Source: CAZNXJ01 sp964577115
Lineage (GTDB): Bacteria; Planctomycetota; Planctomycetia; Pirellulales; Pirellulaceae
Direction: 5' to 3'
Assembly (NCBI GenBank): GCA_964577115.1
Contig: CAZNXJ010000009.1
Coordinates: forward strand, 137,574 to 201,573
Length of the DNA stretch: 64,000 bases
Shown here: positions 36,067 to 44,909 of the stretch, in pieces
Layout: every line of letters begins with the position of its first letter
Numbering within the stretch: position 1 is the stretch's first letter
Made by a program: the position numbers and the translations under genes
The notes under the pieces: generated by a model
The model's database searches: none
The model's input: only the letters and a program-made list of their open reading frames with translations
What the model was told of the DNA's origin: nothing

Positions 36067-37497
36067 GTGACCGAACCCGTAAGCGAACCGGACCAAACGC
36101 CGCATGCCCGATCCCTTCCGCGCGTGCTCACGCGCTTCGATGGGATTGCTCTCGTAGTCGGTTCGATTATCGGGTCGGGAATTTTTCTCAAGCCGAGCAT
36201 CGCGGCCGGCCACGTGCAGTCGTTCAGTCTCGAGGTTGGCGTATGGTTGTTTGTCGGACTGGTCACGCTTTGTGGCTCCCTGGCACTTGGTGAACTCGCC
36301 GGTGCGATGCCTCACGCCGGTGGTCCCTACGTTTATCTGCGCGAAGCCTACGGGAGGGTGTGGGGATTTCTTTGGGGCTGGACGGAGTTCTGGGTGATCC
36401 GTACGGGATCGATCGGGGCGCTCGCGTGCGCGACGGCGATCTATCTCGACGAATTGATTCCGCTCGGCCGCTCGGGCCAGTTATGGTCGGCCGTCGCCAT
36501 CGTGCTCGGCCTGGCCGCGGTCAACGCGATCGCCACGCGCTGGGGAGCGAGCCTTCAAAATCTGACAACACTCATCAAGGTCTTGTTCCTGGCCGCACTG
36601 ATCGTGCTGCCCTCCTTGATGCGTGCCACCAACGTGCAGAACCTTGAACCGATATGGCCTACCGAGACGGGTGTGCCGCTGTGGCGAGGGCTTGGTCTAG
36701 CGCTGATCGCCGTGCTTTGGCCCTATGACGGCTGGATCAACATTGCGCCGGTAGCCGAAGAGATGCACAATCCGCAGCGTAACGTGCCGATTGCGCTTGC
36801 GGTGGGGATGGCGATTATCACGAGCGTCTATGTGGGCGTGGTGACAGCGTATCACCTCGTGCTACCCATGGACGAGATGATTGCATCGGATCGAGTGGCG
36901 GCGGACGTTTGCCGAGTGCTATTTGGCGAGACGGGCAGCAAGATTGCCGCGCTGGCCGTCGTGTGCTCGACGTTCGGCGCCTGCAACGCGAACATGCTCA
37001 CGGGGCCGCGCATCTACTTCGCCATGGCGCGCGACGGGCTGCTGGCCCGTTCGGTCTGTACCGTCCATGGTCGGTTTCGCACGCCGGCTAACGCGATTGT
37101 GTTACAGGCACTGTGGGCCGTGGTGCTGATCTTTGCCGCGTTTCACTGGAAATCGGGCTCGTCGAGCCGTCCCATTGATGCCTTCGACGTGTTGACCGAT
37201 ATGGTGATTTTCGCCGGCACGCTGTTTTACGCGATGGCCGTGGGAGCGGTCTTCGTACTGCGGTGGAAGCGGCCCGATCTCGAGCGTCCATACCGGACGT
37301 GGGGCTATCCGGTCACGCCCGCCGGGTACCTGCTCATGTTCAGCGGTGCGATGGTCAGCATGCTCATCGACAAATGGCAGGAAACGCTCGCCGGCCTGTC
37401 GATCATGCTGCTCGGCCTCTTCTATTATCTCTGGGCCGTCCGCCGAGCAGCTCGTCAGAACACCTCCGATCCATCATCCACCATCCGTGATCCATGA
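36067..37497 (+). CDS. APC-superfamily amino-acid permease
   Basis: The GTG at 36067 is preferred because AGCGAGG lies 5 nt upstream; a TTG at 36034 is the alternative. 476 residues with about 12 transmembrane helices. The first helix carries the APC signature GIALVVGSIIGSGIFLKP, followed by GSLALGELAGAMPHAGGPYV and, in the middle, WPYDGWINIAPVAEEM, as in LAT-type exchangers and bacterial SteT-like permeases. It transports amino acids across the inner membrane; the substrate is not determinable by eye. The gene appears to be monocistronic and converges with the His-rich lipoprotein gene 36 bp away. Its last codons fall in an ATCC-rich repeat, so the C-terminal SDPSSTIRDP may be recent. Confidence 0.88.
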   Translation: MTEPVSEPDQTPHARSLPRVLTRFDGIALVVGSIIGSGIFLKPSIAAGHVQSFSLEVGVWLFVGLVTLCGSLALGELAGAMPHAGGPYVYLREAYGRVWGFLWGWTEFWVIRTGSIGALACATAIYLDELIPLGRSGQLWSAVAIVLGLAAVNAIATRWGASLQNLTTLIKVLFLAALIVLPSLMRATNVQNLEPIWPTETGVPLWRGLGLALIAVLWPYDGWINIAPVAEEMHNPQRNVPIALAVGMAIITSVYVGVVTAYHLVLPMDEMIASDRVAADVCRVLFGETGSKIAALAVVCSTFGACNANMLTGPRIYFAMARDGLLARSVCTVHGRFRTPANAIVLQALWAVVLIFAAFHWKSGSSSRPIDAFDVLTDMVIFAGTLFYAMAVGAVFVLRWKRPDLERPYRTWGYPVTPAGYLLMFSGAMVSMLIDKWQETLAGLSIMLLGLFYYLWAVRRAARQNTSDPSSTIRDP

Positions 37498-37533
37498 TCG
37501 ATGCCATGGCCATCCATCAGGGATGGTGCCGCA

Positions 37534-38094
37534 TCAATGATGGTGATGGTGATCGTGCTTTTCGAACGTGCCCACGTACGTCGTACCGCCGATTGTGGCG
37601 CTGAGCGTCGGTTCCTGCCCTTCCACGATGACCTGAAGGGCGGTCACGAGCGCCGGTTCCTCGATGACATACGCGATATCCGACGGATCTTCCTCCGAGG
37701 GCGTCGCGGGCAGCTCGTACGTCATCGGATTATTACCCGTGCGAATTTCGATCGAGATGCTTTCGGGAGATTGATCCGCGGCGAGCGGCTGATCGCCTTC
37801 GAGCAGAAACACGGTGATGATGCCGTGCTGATCATCGTGCAGCCACTCGGCCTGATAGGACTGCGAACCACCCTCAGCCTCAAGCGCTAGTAGATGCCCG
37901 CCGTGGGGGCCTTCTTCGTGGTCGTGGTCATGGTCGTGATCATGATCGTGCGCATGAGCACCTCCCTTGCCGGAGCCCGACTCCGAGCCTGTGTTTGCTG
38001 TATCTGCTGACGGGCTCGGCCGGCAGCCGATCGTCAGACCGGCGGCAAAGACAAGCGTATAAGCCAGCAGCGTAAGTCCCCGGGTAATCCGCAT
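37534..38094 (-). CDS. Histidine-rich lipoprotein
   Basis: 186 residues. The signal peptide ends in the lipobox LTIGC, with C24 as the lipidated Cys. A His/Asp cluster lies at 47-67 (alternating HD units, then GPHGGH), and the protein ends HDHHHHH. The middle (about 68-175) is beta-rich and resembles the small domains that follow GPHGG motifs in planctomycete metal-related proteins. Binding of Zn, Ni, Cu or Co in the periplasm is likely from composition. It lies 134 bp downstream of pstB on the same strand, so it could be read through from the pst operon, but a functional link is not evident. Confidence 0.75.
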   Translation of the reverse strand: MRITRGLTLLAYTLVFAAGLTIGCRPSPSADTANTGSESGSGKGGAHAHDHDHDHDHDHEEGPHGGHLLALEAEGGSQSYQAEWLHDDQHGIITVFLLEGDQPLAADQSPESISIEIRTGNNPMTYELPATPSEEDPSDIAYVIEEPALVTALQVIVEGQEPTLSATIGGTTYVGTFEKHDHHHHH

Positions 38095-38228
38095 GACGTA
38101 AGACTCCGTTTAGTCAGCTCGAGACAAGGCCATGACGCTCACGATCCTACGAAGACCGGTGCGAATTGGCAATGCGGGAGATGCGACGCGAAGGAGCTCG
38201 CGGGTCCGGGGACACGACGACCTGGCGT

Positions 38229-39083
38229 CTATCCAAACCGTCCCGTGATGTAGTTTTCTGTCTGCTTGTTCTTCGGCTTCGTGAAGATCTCGCGCGTCGG
38301 GCCGAACTCGATGAGCGACCCCTCGTACAGAAACGCGGTGTAATCCGACGCGCGTGCGGCCTGCTGCATGTTATGCGTGACGATGACGATCGTGTAATCG
38401 CGGCGCAGTTCCGCGATCAGGTCTTCGATGGCGATCGTCGAGCGGGGGTCGAGTGCCGAACAGGGTTCGTCCATGAGCAGCACCTCGGGTTCGACGGCGA
38501 TCGCGCGGGCGATACACAGCCGCTGTTGCTGGCCGCCGCTGAGCCCCAGAGCCGGTTTGCGCAGCCGCGTTTTCACTTCGTCCCAGAGGGCGGCTTTGCG
38601 CAGCGAGGCCTCGACGAGGTGGTCGAGTTCCGCGCGCGAGAGCTTCAAGTGCAGCCGCGGACCAAAGGCCACATTGTCGTAGATCGACTTGGGAAACGGA
38701 TTCGGCTTTTGAAACACCATCCCGACGCGGCGCCGCAGGTCGACAACGTCGACGATTTTGGCGAGTACGTCGAGTCCGTACATGACCAGTTCACCGTCGG
38801 CGTGCGCTTCGGGCACGGTATCGTTCATGCGGTTGATCCACCGCAGCAGCGTGCTCTTGCCGCAGCCGCTCGGCCCGATGAACGCCGTCACTTGTTTTTC
38901 GGGAATGTCCGCATTGATGGAGCGGACGGCCTGCATGTCGCCGTACCAGGCGTTGAAATTGCGCAGGCGAATTGCGGCCTTCGGCGGCGCGGCGCCTTCG
39001 GTTTGCGGATCGTTCGCAAAGATCGACGTCGCAGAGCGGTCGGTCGGGGTGGTCATGGAGTGGTGTGTCAGGCTGGTTGACAT
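38229..39083 (-). CDS. pstB: Phosphate ABC transporter ATP-binding protein PstB
   Basis: 284 residues. It is the cytoplasmic ATPase of the high-affinity phosphate importer. Walker A GPSGCGKST, the signature LSGGQQQRLCIARAIA, Walker B VLLMDEPCSALDP and the switch His (IVTHNMQQA) are all present. The N-terminal 30 residues are an extension, and an in-frame ATG at 39056 is an alternative start. Length and motifs fit PstB rather than generic ABC ATPases. It is the last pst gene in the order pstS-pstC-pstA-pstB, 51 bp after pstA. No phoU follows. Confidence 0.95.
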   Translation of the reverse strand: MSTSLTHHSMTTPTDRSATSIFANDPQTEGAAPPKAAIRLRNFNAWYGDMQAVRSINADIPEKQVTAFIGPSGCGKSTLLRWINRMNDTVPEAHADGELVMYGLDVLAKIVDVVDLRRRVGMVFQKPNPFPKSIYDNVAFGPRLHLKLSRAELDHLVEASLRKAALWDEVKTRLRKPALGLSGGQQQRLCIARAIAVEPEVLLMDEPCSALDPRSTIAIEDLIAELRRDYTIVIVTHNMQQAARASDYTAFLYEGSLIEFGPTREIFTKPKNKQTENYITGRFG

Positions 39084-39134
39084 GGAAATTCGGCGAAGCC
39101 GCCGTCCTCTCGCCGCATGACAGCGCCGGAGAGC

Positions 39135-40355
39135 TTAACCACGATGGCGCTGCATGCGATTGCGAATAACGATGGCCAGCGCGTTGAAAAACAGCAGCAT
39201 GACCAGCAGTACAATGATCCCGCTTGCCGCCAGCGCATGGAAGTCCTCCTGCGGACGCTGGGCCCAGTTGAAGATCTGGAGCGGCAGCACGGTGAAGTCA
39301 TCGGCCAGGTGCCGCGGCGCGCTCGAAATATACAAAATCCCCGCAATAATCAGGATCGGTGCCGCCTCCCCGATGGCTCGGCTCGTCGAAAGAATCGACC
39401 CCGTCATGATTCCTGGAATGGCTGCCGGAAGGGAGACATTCCACACGGTTTGCCAGCGGGTCGCGCCGAGTCCCAGAGCACCTTCGCGCAGTGAATCGGG
39501 TACCGCACGGATCGCTTCCTGGGTCGAGATGATCACGATCGGCAGAATGACCAGCATCAGTGTCAGGGCGCCGGCCAGCACGCCGCGTCCGAACGGGATC
39601 TGCATGTAGTACCAGCTTTGATAACTAATGCGGCCCCCTTCCGCATCACTGCGTATCGTTCTTGCTCGCAGCTCGGCATCGCTTGGCAACGGATCGCTCG
39701 GCCCGATCACGTTCAGTTCAACTTTCTCGCCACGCGTTGTCTGCGCTTCGATGCCCTGGCGTACTTCGGTGATCGGCGCGTTGCGCCCGGCGACCGGAAT
39801 AAGCACCACGCGTTCGCCTTCGGTGACAAACTGATCGTAGTACCGGGCCCCGATTTCCCAGAGCGGGTCTCGCACGGTGCCAAAGAGATTGAACATCGAC
39901 ACGAAAGCCGTCAGGCCAAGTATCCCATAGACCACTGACGGGACGCCCGCGAGGTTCGTAATGTTGAGCTGCACGATGCTGTGCAGACCGACAAGCCATC
40001 GATTGCGCGGCCGGAACTCTTCGAGCCACACTGCCGTAGCGACACCGATCGGCAGAGCCAGCAGCGCGCAGAGCGTACAGATCCAGATCGTCCCCATGAG
40101 GGCCGGATAGACACCCGCCTTCTCGACATTCGGGTGCGGGCCGCTCGTAATGAAACCCCAGTCCAGGTATCGCCAGCCCTGCACGGCGATGGCTGCGAGC
40201 AGCGTGAACAATAGAAGAACGGTCGTGCTCGCCGTCACGACACAGACGCCCAGAAACAGACGGTCGACTAGGCGGCGTCGAGCCGCGGCGACACGTGGGG
40301 CCGACCGTTTGGACCGCTCAGGCCGGGGTTCAGCAACCGGCGAAACCTGCGTCAT
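39135..40355 (-). CDS. pstA: Phosphate ABC transporter permease PstA
   Basis: 406 residues, considerably longer than PstA of E. coli (about 300). It has an N-terminal cytoplasmic tail, the first helix at about 34-60, and the remaining core helices with the EAA loop (REGALGLGATRWQTVWNVSLP). A segment of about 90 residues at 160-250 sits between transmembrane helices and lacks membrane character. It is probably a periplasmic insertion of unknown role. The gene lies 108 bp downstream of pstC and is co-directional with pstB, forming the inner-membrane channel with PstC. Confidence 0.9.
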   Translation of the reverse strand: MTQVSPVAEPRPERSKRSAPRVAAARRRLVDRLFLGVCVVTASTTVLLLFTLLAAIAVQGWRYLDWGFITSGPHPNVEKAGVYPALMGTIWICTLCALLALPIGVATAVWLEEFRPRNRWLVGLHSIVQLNITNLAGVPSVVYGILGLTAFVSMFNLFGTVRDPLWEIGARYYDQFVTEGERVVLIPVAGRNAPITEVRQGIEAQTTRGEKVELNVIGPSDPLPSDAELRARTIRSDAEGGRISYQSWYYMQIPFGRGVLAGALTLMLVILPIVIISTQEAIRAVPDSLREGALGLGATRWQTVWNVSLPAAIPGIMTGSILSTSRAIGEAAPILIIAGILYISSAPRHLADDFTVLPLQIFNWAQRPQEDFHALAASGIIVLLVMLLFFNALAIVIRNRMQRHRG

Positions 40356-40463
40356 ATTCGGACGTATCGCAGCGGCGACGAGCGCTGCGCTCCTGTGGTA
40401 ACTCGGACCTGCGGAAAACGGCCGTATCCGCGGCCTTATCCCTCCATCAACGCCTATTCGGCA

Positions 40464-41441
40464 TCAATGGTACGTCTCCCGAAATCGGCGGCGCACCTGG
40501 TTGCCAAATAGAGTCAACATAAAAGTGATCACAAACAACACCGCGGCTACCGCGTACATCGCAAGGTACTCGGGGCCGAAGGAACTGACGTCGCCGAGCG
40601 CCATTTGGACCATGAAGCCGGTCATCGTCTGAACTTCGTCGCGGGGGTCGAGCGTTACATGGGCGAGATTCCCCGCCGCGAGCGCGACGATCATCGTTTC
40701 GCCGACCGCCCGCGCGATCGCCAGCAGCATGGCTGAGATAATCCCGGACAACGCGGCCGGCACAACGACCTTCACGGCCACGTCGAACCGTGTGCCTCCG
40801 AGTCCGTATGCGGCCTCACGAAGGCTGCGCGGAACGGCTTGCAGCGCGTCTTCGCTGAGCGAACTGATGGTCGGCAGGCAAAGAATCGCCACGGCGACAC
40901 CCGCGCTGAATGCATTGTAGATACCGAATTCGGGATCGATCTGCTTGAGCAGCGGCGTGATGACTGTCAGGGCGAAGAAGCCATAGACAACGGTGGGGAT
41001 CCCGGCGAGAACTTCGAGGGCTGGCTTCAGCACGGCACGCAGCCGCCGCGGCGCATATTCGCTCAAGTAGATCGCCGTGATCAGGCCGAGCGGAGCGGCG
41101 ATCGCCATGGCGACGGCCGTGACGAGCAGCGTTCCGCAAACGAGCGCCCAGACGCCGAAGTGCTTTTCCCCGCCGCTGAGCGGCGCCCAGGTGGACGTGA
41201 AGAAGAACTCGCTGACCGTTACCTCCGGCGAGTTAAAAAAACGGAAGGTTTCCGTCGCCAGCACGCCGATGATGGCGAGTGTGACGGCGATCGAAAATGT
41301 TCCGCACAACGCAAGTCCTGCTTCAACGAACCGGTCGCGCCAGCGGAGCGCGACGAGAGAACGGAACTTTGGCGGGACGGCCGACGACGCGTCATCTGCT
41401 TCGTCCGCTGCGTTGTTTTCAGGTGCCGATTCTTGGTTCAT
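40464..41441 (-). CDS. pstC: Phosphate ABC transporter permease PstC
   Basis: 325 residues. A cytoplasmic N-terminus of about 40 residues precedes six predicted transmembrane helices. The conserved SEYAPRRLRAVLKPALEVLAG region and the EAA loop (REAAYGLGGTRFDVAVKVVVP) contacting PstB are present. Its length is ordinary for PstC. It is placed between pstS (63 bp upstream) and pstA, as in other pst operons, and probably depends on the pstS promoter. Confidence 0.93.
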   Translation of the reverse strand: MNQESAPENNAADEADDASSAVPPKFRSLVALRWRDRFVEAGLALCGTFSIAVTLAIIGVLATETFRFFNSPEVTVSEFFFTSTWAPLSGGEKHFGVWALVCGTLLVTAVAMAIAAPLGLITAIYLSEYAPRRLRAVLKPALEVLAGIPTVVYGFFALTVITPLLKQIDPEFGIYNAFSAGVAVAILCLPTISSLSEDALQAVPRSLREAAYGLGGTRFDVAVKVVVPAALSGIISAMLLAIARAVGETMIVALAAGNLAHVTLDPRDEVQTMTGFMVQMALGDVSSFGPEYLAMYAVAAVLFVITFMLTLFGNQVRRRFRETYH

Positions 41442-41504
41442 GGGGTCGCGTGGTGAGGGACAAACCGCGGTGCCGCGGGACAGCCCGTTCGGGACACGGA
41501 CATA

Positions 41505-42560
41505 CTACTGGATATCGAGTAGGTTCGCGGCCGTATAGATGTCCTCGAGGTTTCCCGTGCGCTTTTCACCATCGGCCGTGAAGAAATGCGTGCCGGTCAG
41601 CCGGTTCTCCACGTGTTCGATCGCACGCTGGTATAGCTCGGGTGGCAGAGCCACGTAGCCCACCGAGGGTGCAATGCTCGAGGCCTGCTCGATTTGAAAC
41701 TTAACGAACTGCTTCATTTCGGCGCGCTTCATCGAGTCGCGACGAATATAGATGAATAGCGGCCGACTGAACGGTGCGTATTCGCCGCTTTCAATCGTCT
41801 CGGGCGTCGGAGAAACGGCTTCACCCGTTTCCGGGCTAACGATGGGCACCGCGCGAACTCGTTCTCGATTCTCGAAATAGTAGGCCGCCCCGAAGAATGC
41901 GATTGCACCTCGCTCGCCCGCCACGCCGGTAACAAGGAAGTTGTCGTCTTCGCTCTCCGAGACATCGTCGCGCATGGACGTGTTCGAGCTGCCGATCATG
42001 ACTTCGCGGAAATAATCGTACGTTCCTGAGTCTTTGCCTGGCGAGAATACCTTGATCGGCAAATCGGGCCAGGCCTCGTTCAGGTCGCTCCACTTCTGCA
42101 CGCCGTTCTTCAGATACATGGCGCGAAGCTGGTCGACCGTCAGTTTATCCACCCAGTTGTTTGCCGGATTCACGGCAATCGTCAGGCCATCGAAAGCGAT
42201 CGGGACCTCGATAAAGGGGACGCCGTTCTTCTGGCACTGCTCGAATTCTTCCTGCTTGATCGGCCGTGAGGCGTTCGCGATATCGATCTCGCCCTGGGTG
42301 AAGCGCTTAAAACCCCCTCCCGTGCCCGAGATGCCGATTGCCACGTCGATCCGCGGAAATTTTTCGCGAAACGCGGTCGCGACCGCCTCGCTCAACGGAT
42401 ACACGGTGCTTGAACCATCGACCTGCACGCGCCCGACGAGATCGGTCAAACCGCCGGTCGGCTCGTTCGACATCGAAGAGCCACAGCCGCTGACCGCCGT
42501 CAGCAACCACACCGCCAGCAGACACGAGGCGTGAGCCGGCGTTCGCCATTGTTCTGTCAC
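41505..42560 (-). CDS. pstS: Periplasmic phosphate-binding protein PstS
   Basis: 351 residues with a GTG start supported by AAGGAA 6 nt upstream. The signal peptide ends in a lipobox (LTAVSGC), so the protein is probably a lipoprotein facing the periplasm. Phosphate-site motifs are VDGSSTVYPLSEAVA near the N-terminus, SGTGGGFKRFTQGEIDIANA, and the SSNTSMRDDVSE region. It is the first gene of the pst operon and is preceded by three 11-bp-spaced repeats that look like a Pho box. It captures phosphate and delivers it to PstCA. Confidence 0.93.
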   Translation of the reverse strand: MTEQWRTPAHASCLLAVWLLTAVSGCGSSMSNEPTGGLTDLVGRVQVDGSSTVYPLSEAVATAFREKFPRIDVAIGISGTGGGFKRFTQGEIDIANASRPIKQEEFEQCQKNGVPFIEVPIAFDGLTIAVNPANNWVDKLTVDQLRAMYLKNGVQKWSDLNEAWPDLPIKVFSPGKDSGTYDYFREVMIGSSNTSMRDDVSESEDDNFLVTGVAGERGAIAFFGAAYYFENRERVRAVPIVSPETGEAVSPTPETIESGEYAPFSRPLFIYIRRDSMKRAEMKQFVKFQIEQASSIAPSVGYVALPPELYQRAIEHVENRLTGTHFFTADGEKRTGNLEDIYTAANLLDIQ

Positions 42561-42566
42561 AAAAGG

Positions 42567-42572
42567 TTCCTT
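42567..42572 (-). promoter_or_regulatory. Ribosome binding site of pstS
   Basis: AAGGAA on the - strand, 6 nt from the GTG start at 42560. It decides in favour of this non-ATG start. Confidence 0.65.
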
Positions 42573-42592
42573 CGTCTGCTCGGATGAGGGGC

Positions 42593-42598
42593 ATTCTA
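42593..42598 (-). promoter_or_regulatory. Possible -10 element of the pst promoter
   Basis: TAGAAT on the - strand (5 of 6 to TATAAT), 33 nt before the pstS start and 26 bp downstream of the repeat array. No -35 hexamer is seen at the normal distance, as expected when an activator replaces it. The 26-bp gap is longer than in classical Pho promoters. Confidence 0.35.
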
Positions 42599-42624
42599 TC
42601 CGTCGCTAAATCATCCGGCACAAA

Positions 42625-42653
42625 TGTGAAGAAACGATGAAGGAATTGTGAAG
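42625..42653 (-). promoter_or_regulatory. Candidate Pho box of the pst operon
   Basis: On the - strand, CTTCACA, CTTCATC and CTTCACA occur with exactly 4 bp between them (11-bp period). This is the spacing used by PhoB/PhoP-type regulators, and the position is 65-93 bp upstream of the pstS start. Confidence 0.65.
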
Positions 42654-42690
42654 AAGGCGAATCACATCCTAGGAGAACGGGCGCAAGGTC

Positions 42691-44505
42691 TCAGGCAAAT
42701 TGCCGATTCTGTTTCCGGCGGTCGGATTCCTTGAGCAGGATCTTGCGCAGACGGATCTTCGTGGGTGTGATCTCGACCAGCTCATCGTCCTCGATGTACT
42801 CGAGGGCTGCTTCGAGCGAAATCTGCCGAGGCGGTTTCAGAAGAATGTTGTCGTCGCTGCCTGCGGCACGGATATTGGTCAGTTTCTTTTCCTTGGTCGG
42901 GTTTACGGGCAGGTCATTTTCCCGGCTGTTTTCGCCGACAATCATGCCTTCATAGACTTCATCTCCCGGGCCAACGAACAATTCGGCCCGTTCTTGCAGC
43001 CCGTCCAATCCGTACGCGACCGCTCGGCCGGTCACCATCGAGATCATCACGCCGTTTGCGCGGCGGGGCATGTCACCCTGCCAGGGGCGATAGCCGGCGA
43101 AACGATGGTGGATAATCGCGGTGCCTTGTGTCGCGTTTAGCAGTCGAGTCCGCAGGCCGATGAGCCCTCGCGCGGGGATCGAGAACGTGGCGTGCGTGAA
43201 GTCGCCACGCTTCGTCAGCTCGTCGACAATCCCCCGCCGCTCGCCGACCAGCTCCATCACCGGCCCCAGCTTTTCATCCGGTACCTCGACGACCAGCGTC
43301 TCGAACGGCTCTTCCTTCACCCCGTTCGTCTCGCGCGTGATCACGTGCGGCTTGCCGACAGAAAGTTCGAAACCTTCGCGGCGCATCTGTTCGATCAGCA
43401 CGGACAGATGGAGCACTCCGCGGCCAGCGACCGCGAACGAGTCGCTCCCGGGAACCTGACGCACCCGCAGCGAAACGTTCCGCTCGAGTTCCTTGAGCAG
43501 GCGTTCGCGCAGTTGCCGTGTTGTCACGTACTTGCCCTCGCGACCGGCGAAGGGCGAGCTATTAATCGAGAAGATCATTTCGAGCGTCGGCTCATCGACG
43601 CGCAGCCGCGGCAGCGGCACCGGATGCTGAGGATCGCAGATCGTGTCGCCAATTTCGACGCCCTCGAGCCCCATGACGGCGACGACGTCACCCGCCTCGG
43701 CCTCTTCCACCGGCACTCGGCCGAGGTTTTCGAACACGTTCACCGCGGTGACTTTCGCATCGGTCCGCCGTCCACCATCCTGCATCAGTGCGATCGTCTG
43801 GCCTCGCCGCAGCTTGCCCGAGCTGATGCGGCCGATCGCGATACGCCCCACGTACTCGGACCAGTCAAGCGTCGTGACGAGCAGTTGCAGCGGGGCATCG
43901 AGCGACACTTCGGGGCCGGGAATCGCATCGAGAACCATGTCGAGCAGCGGCTGCATCGAGCTTGAGGGTTCGTCGAGGTGCGGCGTTGCGAAGCCGTTCT
44001 TGGCGCTGGCGAACAGGTAGCGGAAGTCCGACAGGTGCTCTTCGCCCCCCAGATCCAGAAGGAGCTCGAACGCTTCGTCCAGTACTTCGAGCGGCCGGGC
44101 ATCGGGCCGATCGATTTTGTTGATGACCACGATCGGGCGCAGGCCAAATTCGAGGGCCTTCGAGAGCACAAAGCGTGTCTGCGGCATCGGCCCTTCGGCG
44201 GCGTCGATCAGCACGAGCGCCCCGTCGGCCATCCGTACGACACGCTCGACTTCGCCGCCGAAGTCGGCGTGGCCGGGAGTGTCGATGACGTTGATTTTCA
44301 CGCCCTTGTACGGCAGGGCGATGTTTTTCGACAGGATCGTGATCCCGCGCTCGCGTTCGAGTGGGTTGCTGTCGAGAATTTGTTCGCCTTGCAGTTGCGA
44401 ATCACGAAACTGGCCGCTTTGCCGGAGCAGGCAGTCCACCAAGCTCGTTTTTCCATGGTCCACGTGGGCGATGATGACAATATTCCGAATATCCTCGCGA
44501 CGCAT
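42691..44505 (-). CDS. typA: Ribosome-associated GTPase BipA/TypA
   Basis: 604 residues, the usual length. G-motifs are AHVDHGKT (G1), RERGITI (G2), DTPGHADFGGEVER (G3), NKIDRPDARP (G4) and SAKNGF (G5). The beta-barrel domain II, the EF-G III/V-like domains and the BipA-specific C-terminal region (RANGVMISMVTGRAVAYGLD, and PTKIRLRKILL at the end) are all present, distinguishing it from EF-G and LepA. It acts in the cytoplasm in ribosome biogenesis and stress or cold adaptation. It lies upstream of pstS on the same strand, but the Pho-box-like repeats between them suggest separate control. Confidence 0.95.
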   Translation of the reverse strand: MRREDIRNIVIIAHVDHGKTSLVDCLLRQSGQFRDSQLQGEQILDSNPLERERGITILSKNIALPYKGVKINVIDTPGHADFGGEVERVVRMADGALVLIDAAEGPMPQTRFVLSKALEFGLRPIVVINKIDRPDARPLEVLDEAFELLLDLGGEEHLSDFRYLFASAKNGFATPHLDEPSSSMQPLLDMVLDAIPGPEVSLDAPLQLLVTTLDWSEYVGRIAIGRISSGKLRRGQTIALMQDGGRRTDAKVTAVNVFENLGRVPVEEAEAGDVVAVMGLEGVEIGDTICDPQHPVPLPRLRVDEPTLEMIFSINSSPFAGREGKYVTTRQLRERLLKELERNVSLRVRQVPGSDSFAVAGRGVLHLSVLIEQMRREGFELSVGKPHVITRETNGVKEEPFETLVVEVPDEKLGPVMELVGERRGIVDELTKRGDFTHATFSIPARGLIGLRTRLLNATQGTAIIHHRFAGYRPWQGDMPRRANGVMISMVTGRAVAYGLDGLQERAELFVGPGDEVYEGMIVGENSRENDLPVNPTKEKKLTNIRAAGSDDNILLKPPRQISLEAALEYIEDDELVEITPTKIRLRKILLKESDRRKQNRQFA

Positions 44506-44909
44506 AAAATCCTACGTAACTCTCGGCAGCAAGCAGCTTTAGGTCAAAACGACAACCGCCCCGCAGCGGTCGAGGAAAGGGGGACGACGGCGGACGCCAC
44601 TCGGAGCGTCCTCGGTAACACAACGGTCTGCAACGTGCGGTGCAGGGAAAACGTCCCACATGAATCGTAGCAGTTGTCATGCGATTGCGGAATGGAGCTC
44701 AAATAGCCTTCGGGGGGTAGTTCCGAGTCGGGCAGGACGGCTCGGTGGCCGATAGTTTGACGTTTGAACCGCGCCTAACCGTTGTGCTCCATACGACGCG
44801 CCGAAACGCCTCCCTCATTTTTGGGCAGCCCTTGTGCCGAAAGCTGGATTAACCACGTTCGGCGTGGGAACGGTACGCGAGCCGCGGTCGAGCCGCAGGA
44901 GAGTTCGAG
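44506..44909. other. Divergent intergenic region
   Basis: 404 bp between typA (-) and a small secreted-protein gene (+). It must hold both promoters, but I see no strong consensus elements and no RNA gene. Confidence 0.4.
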
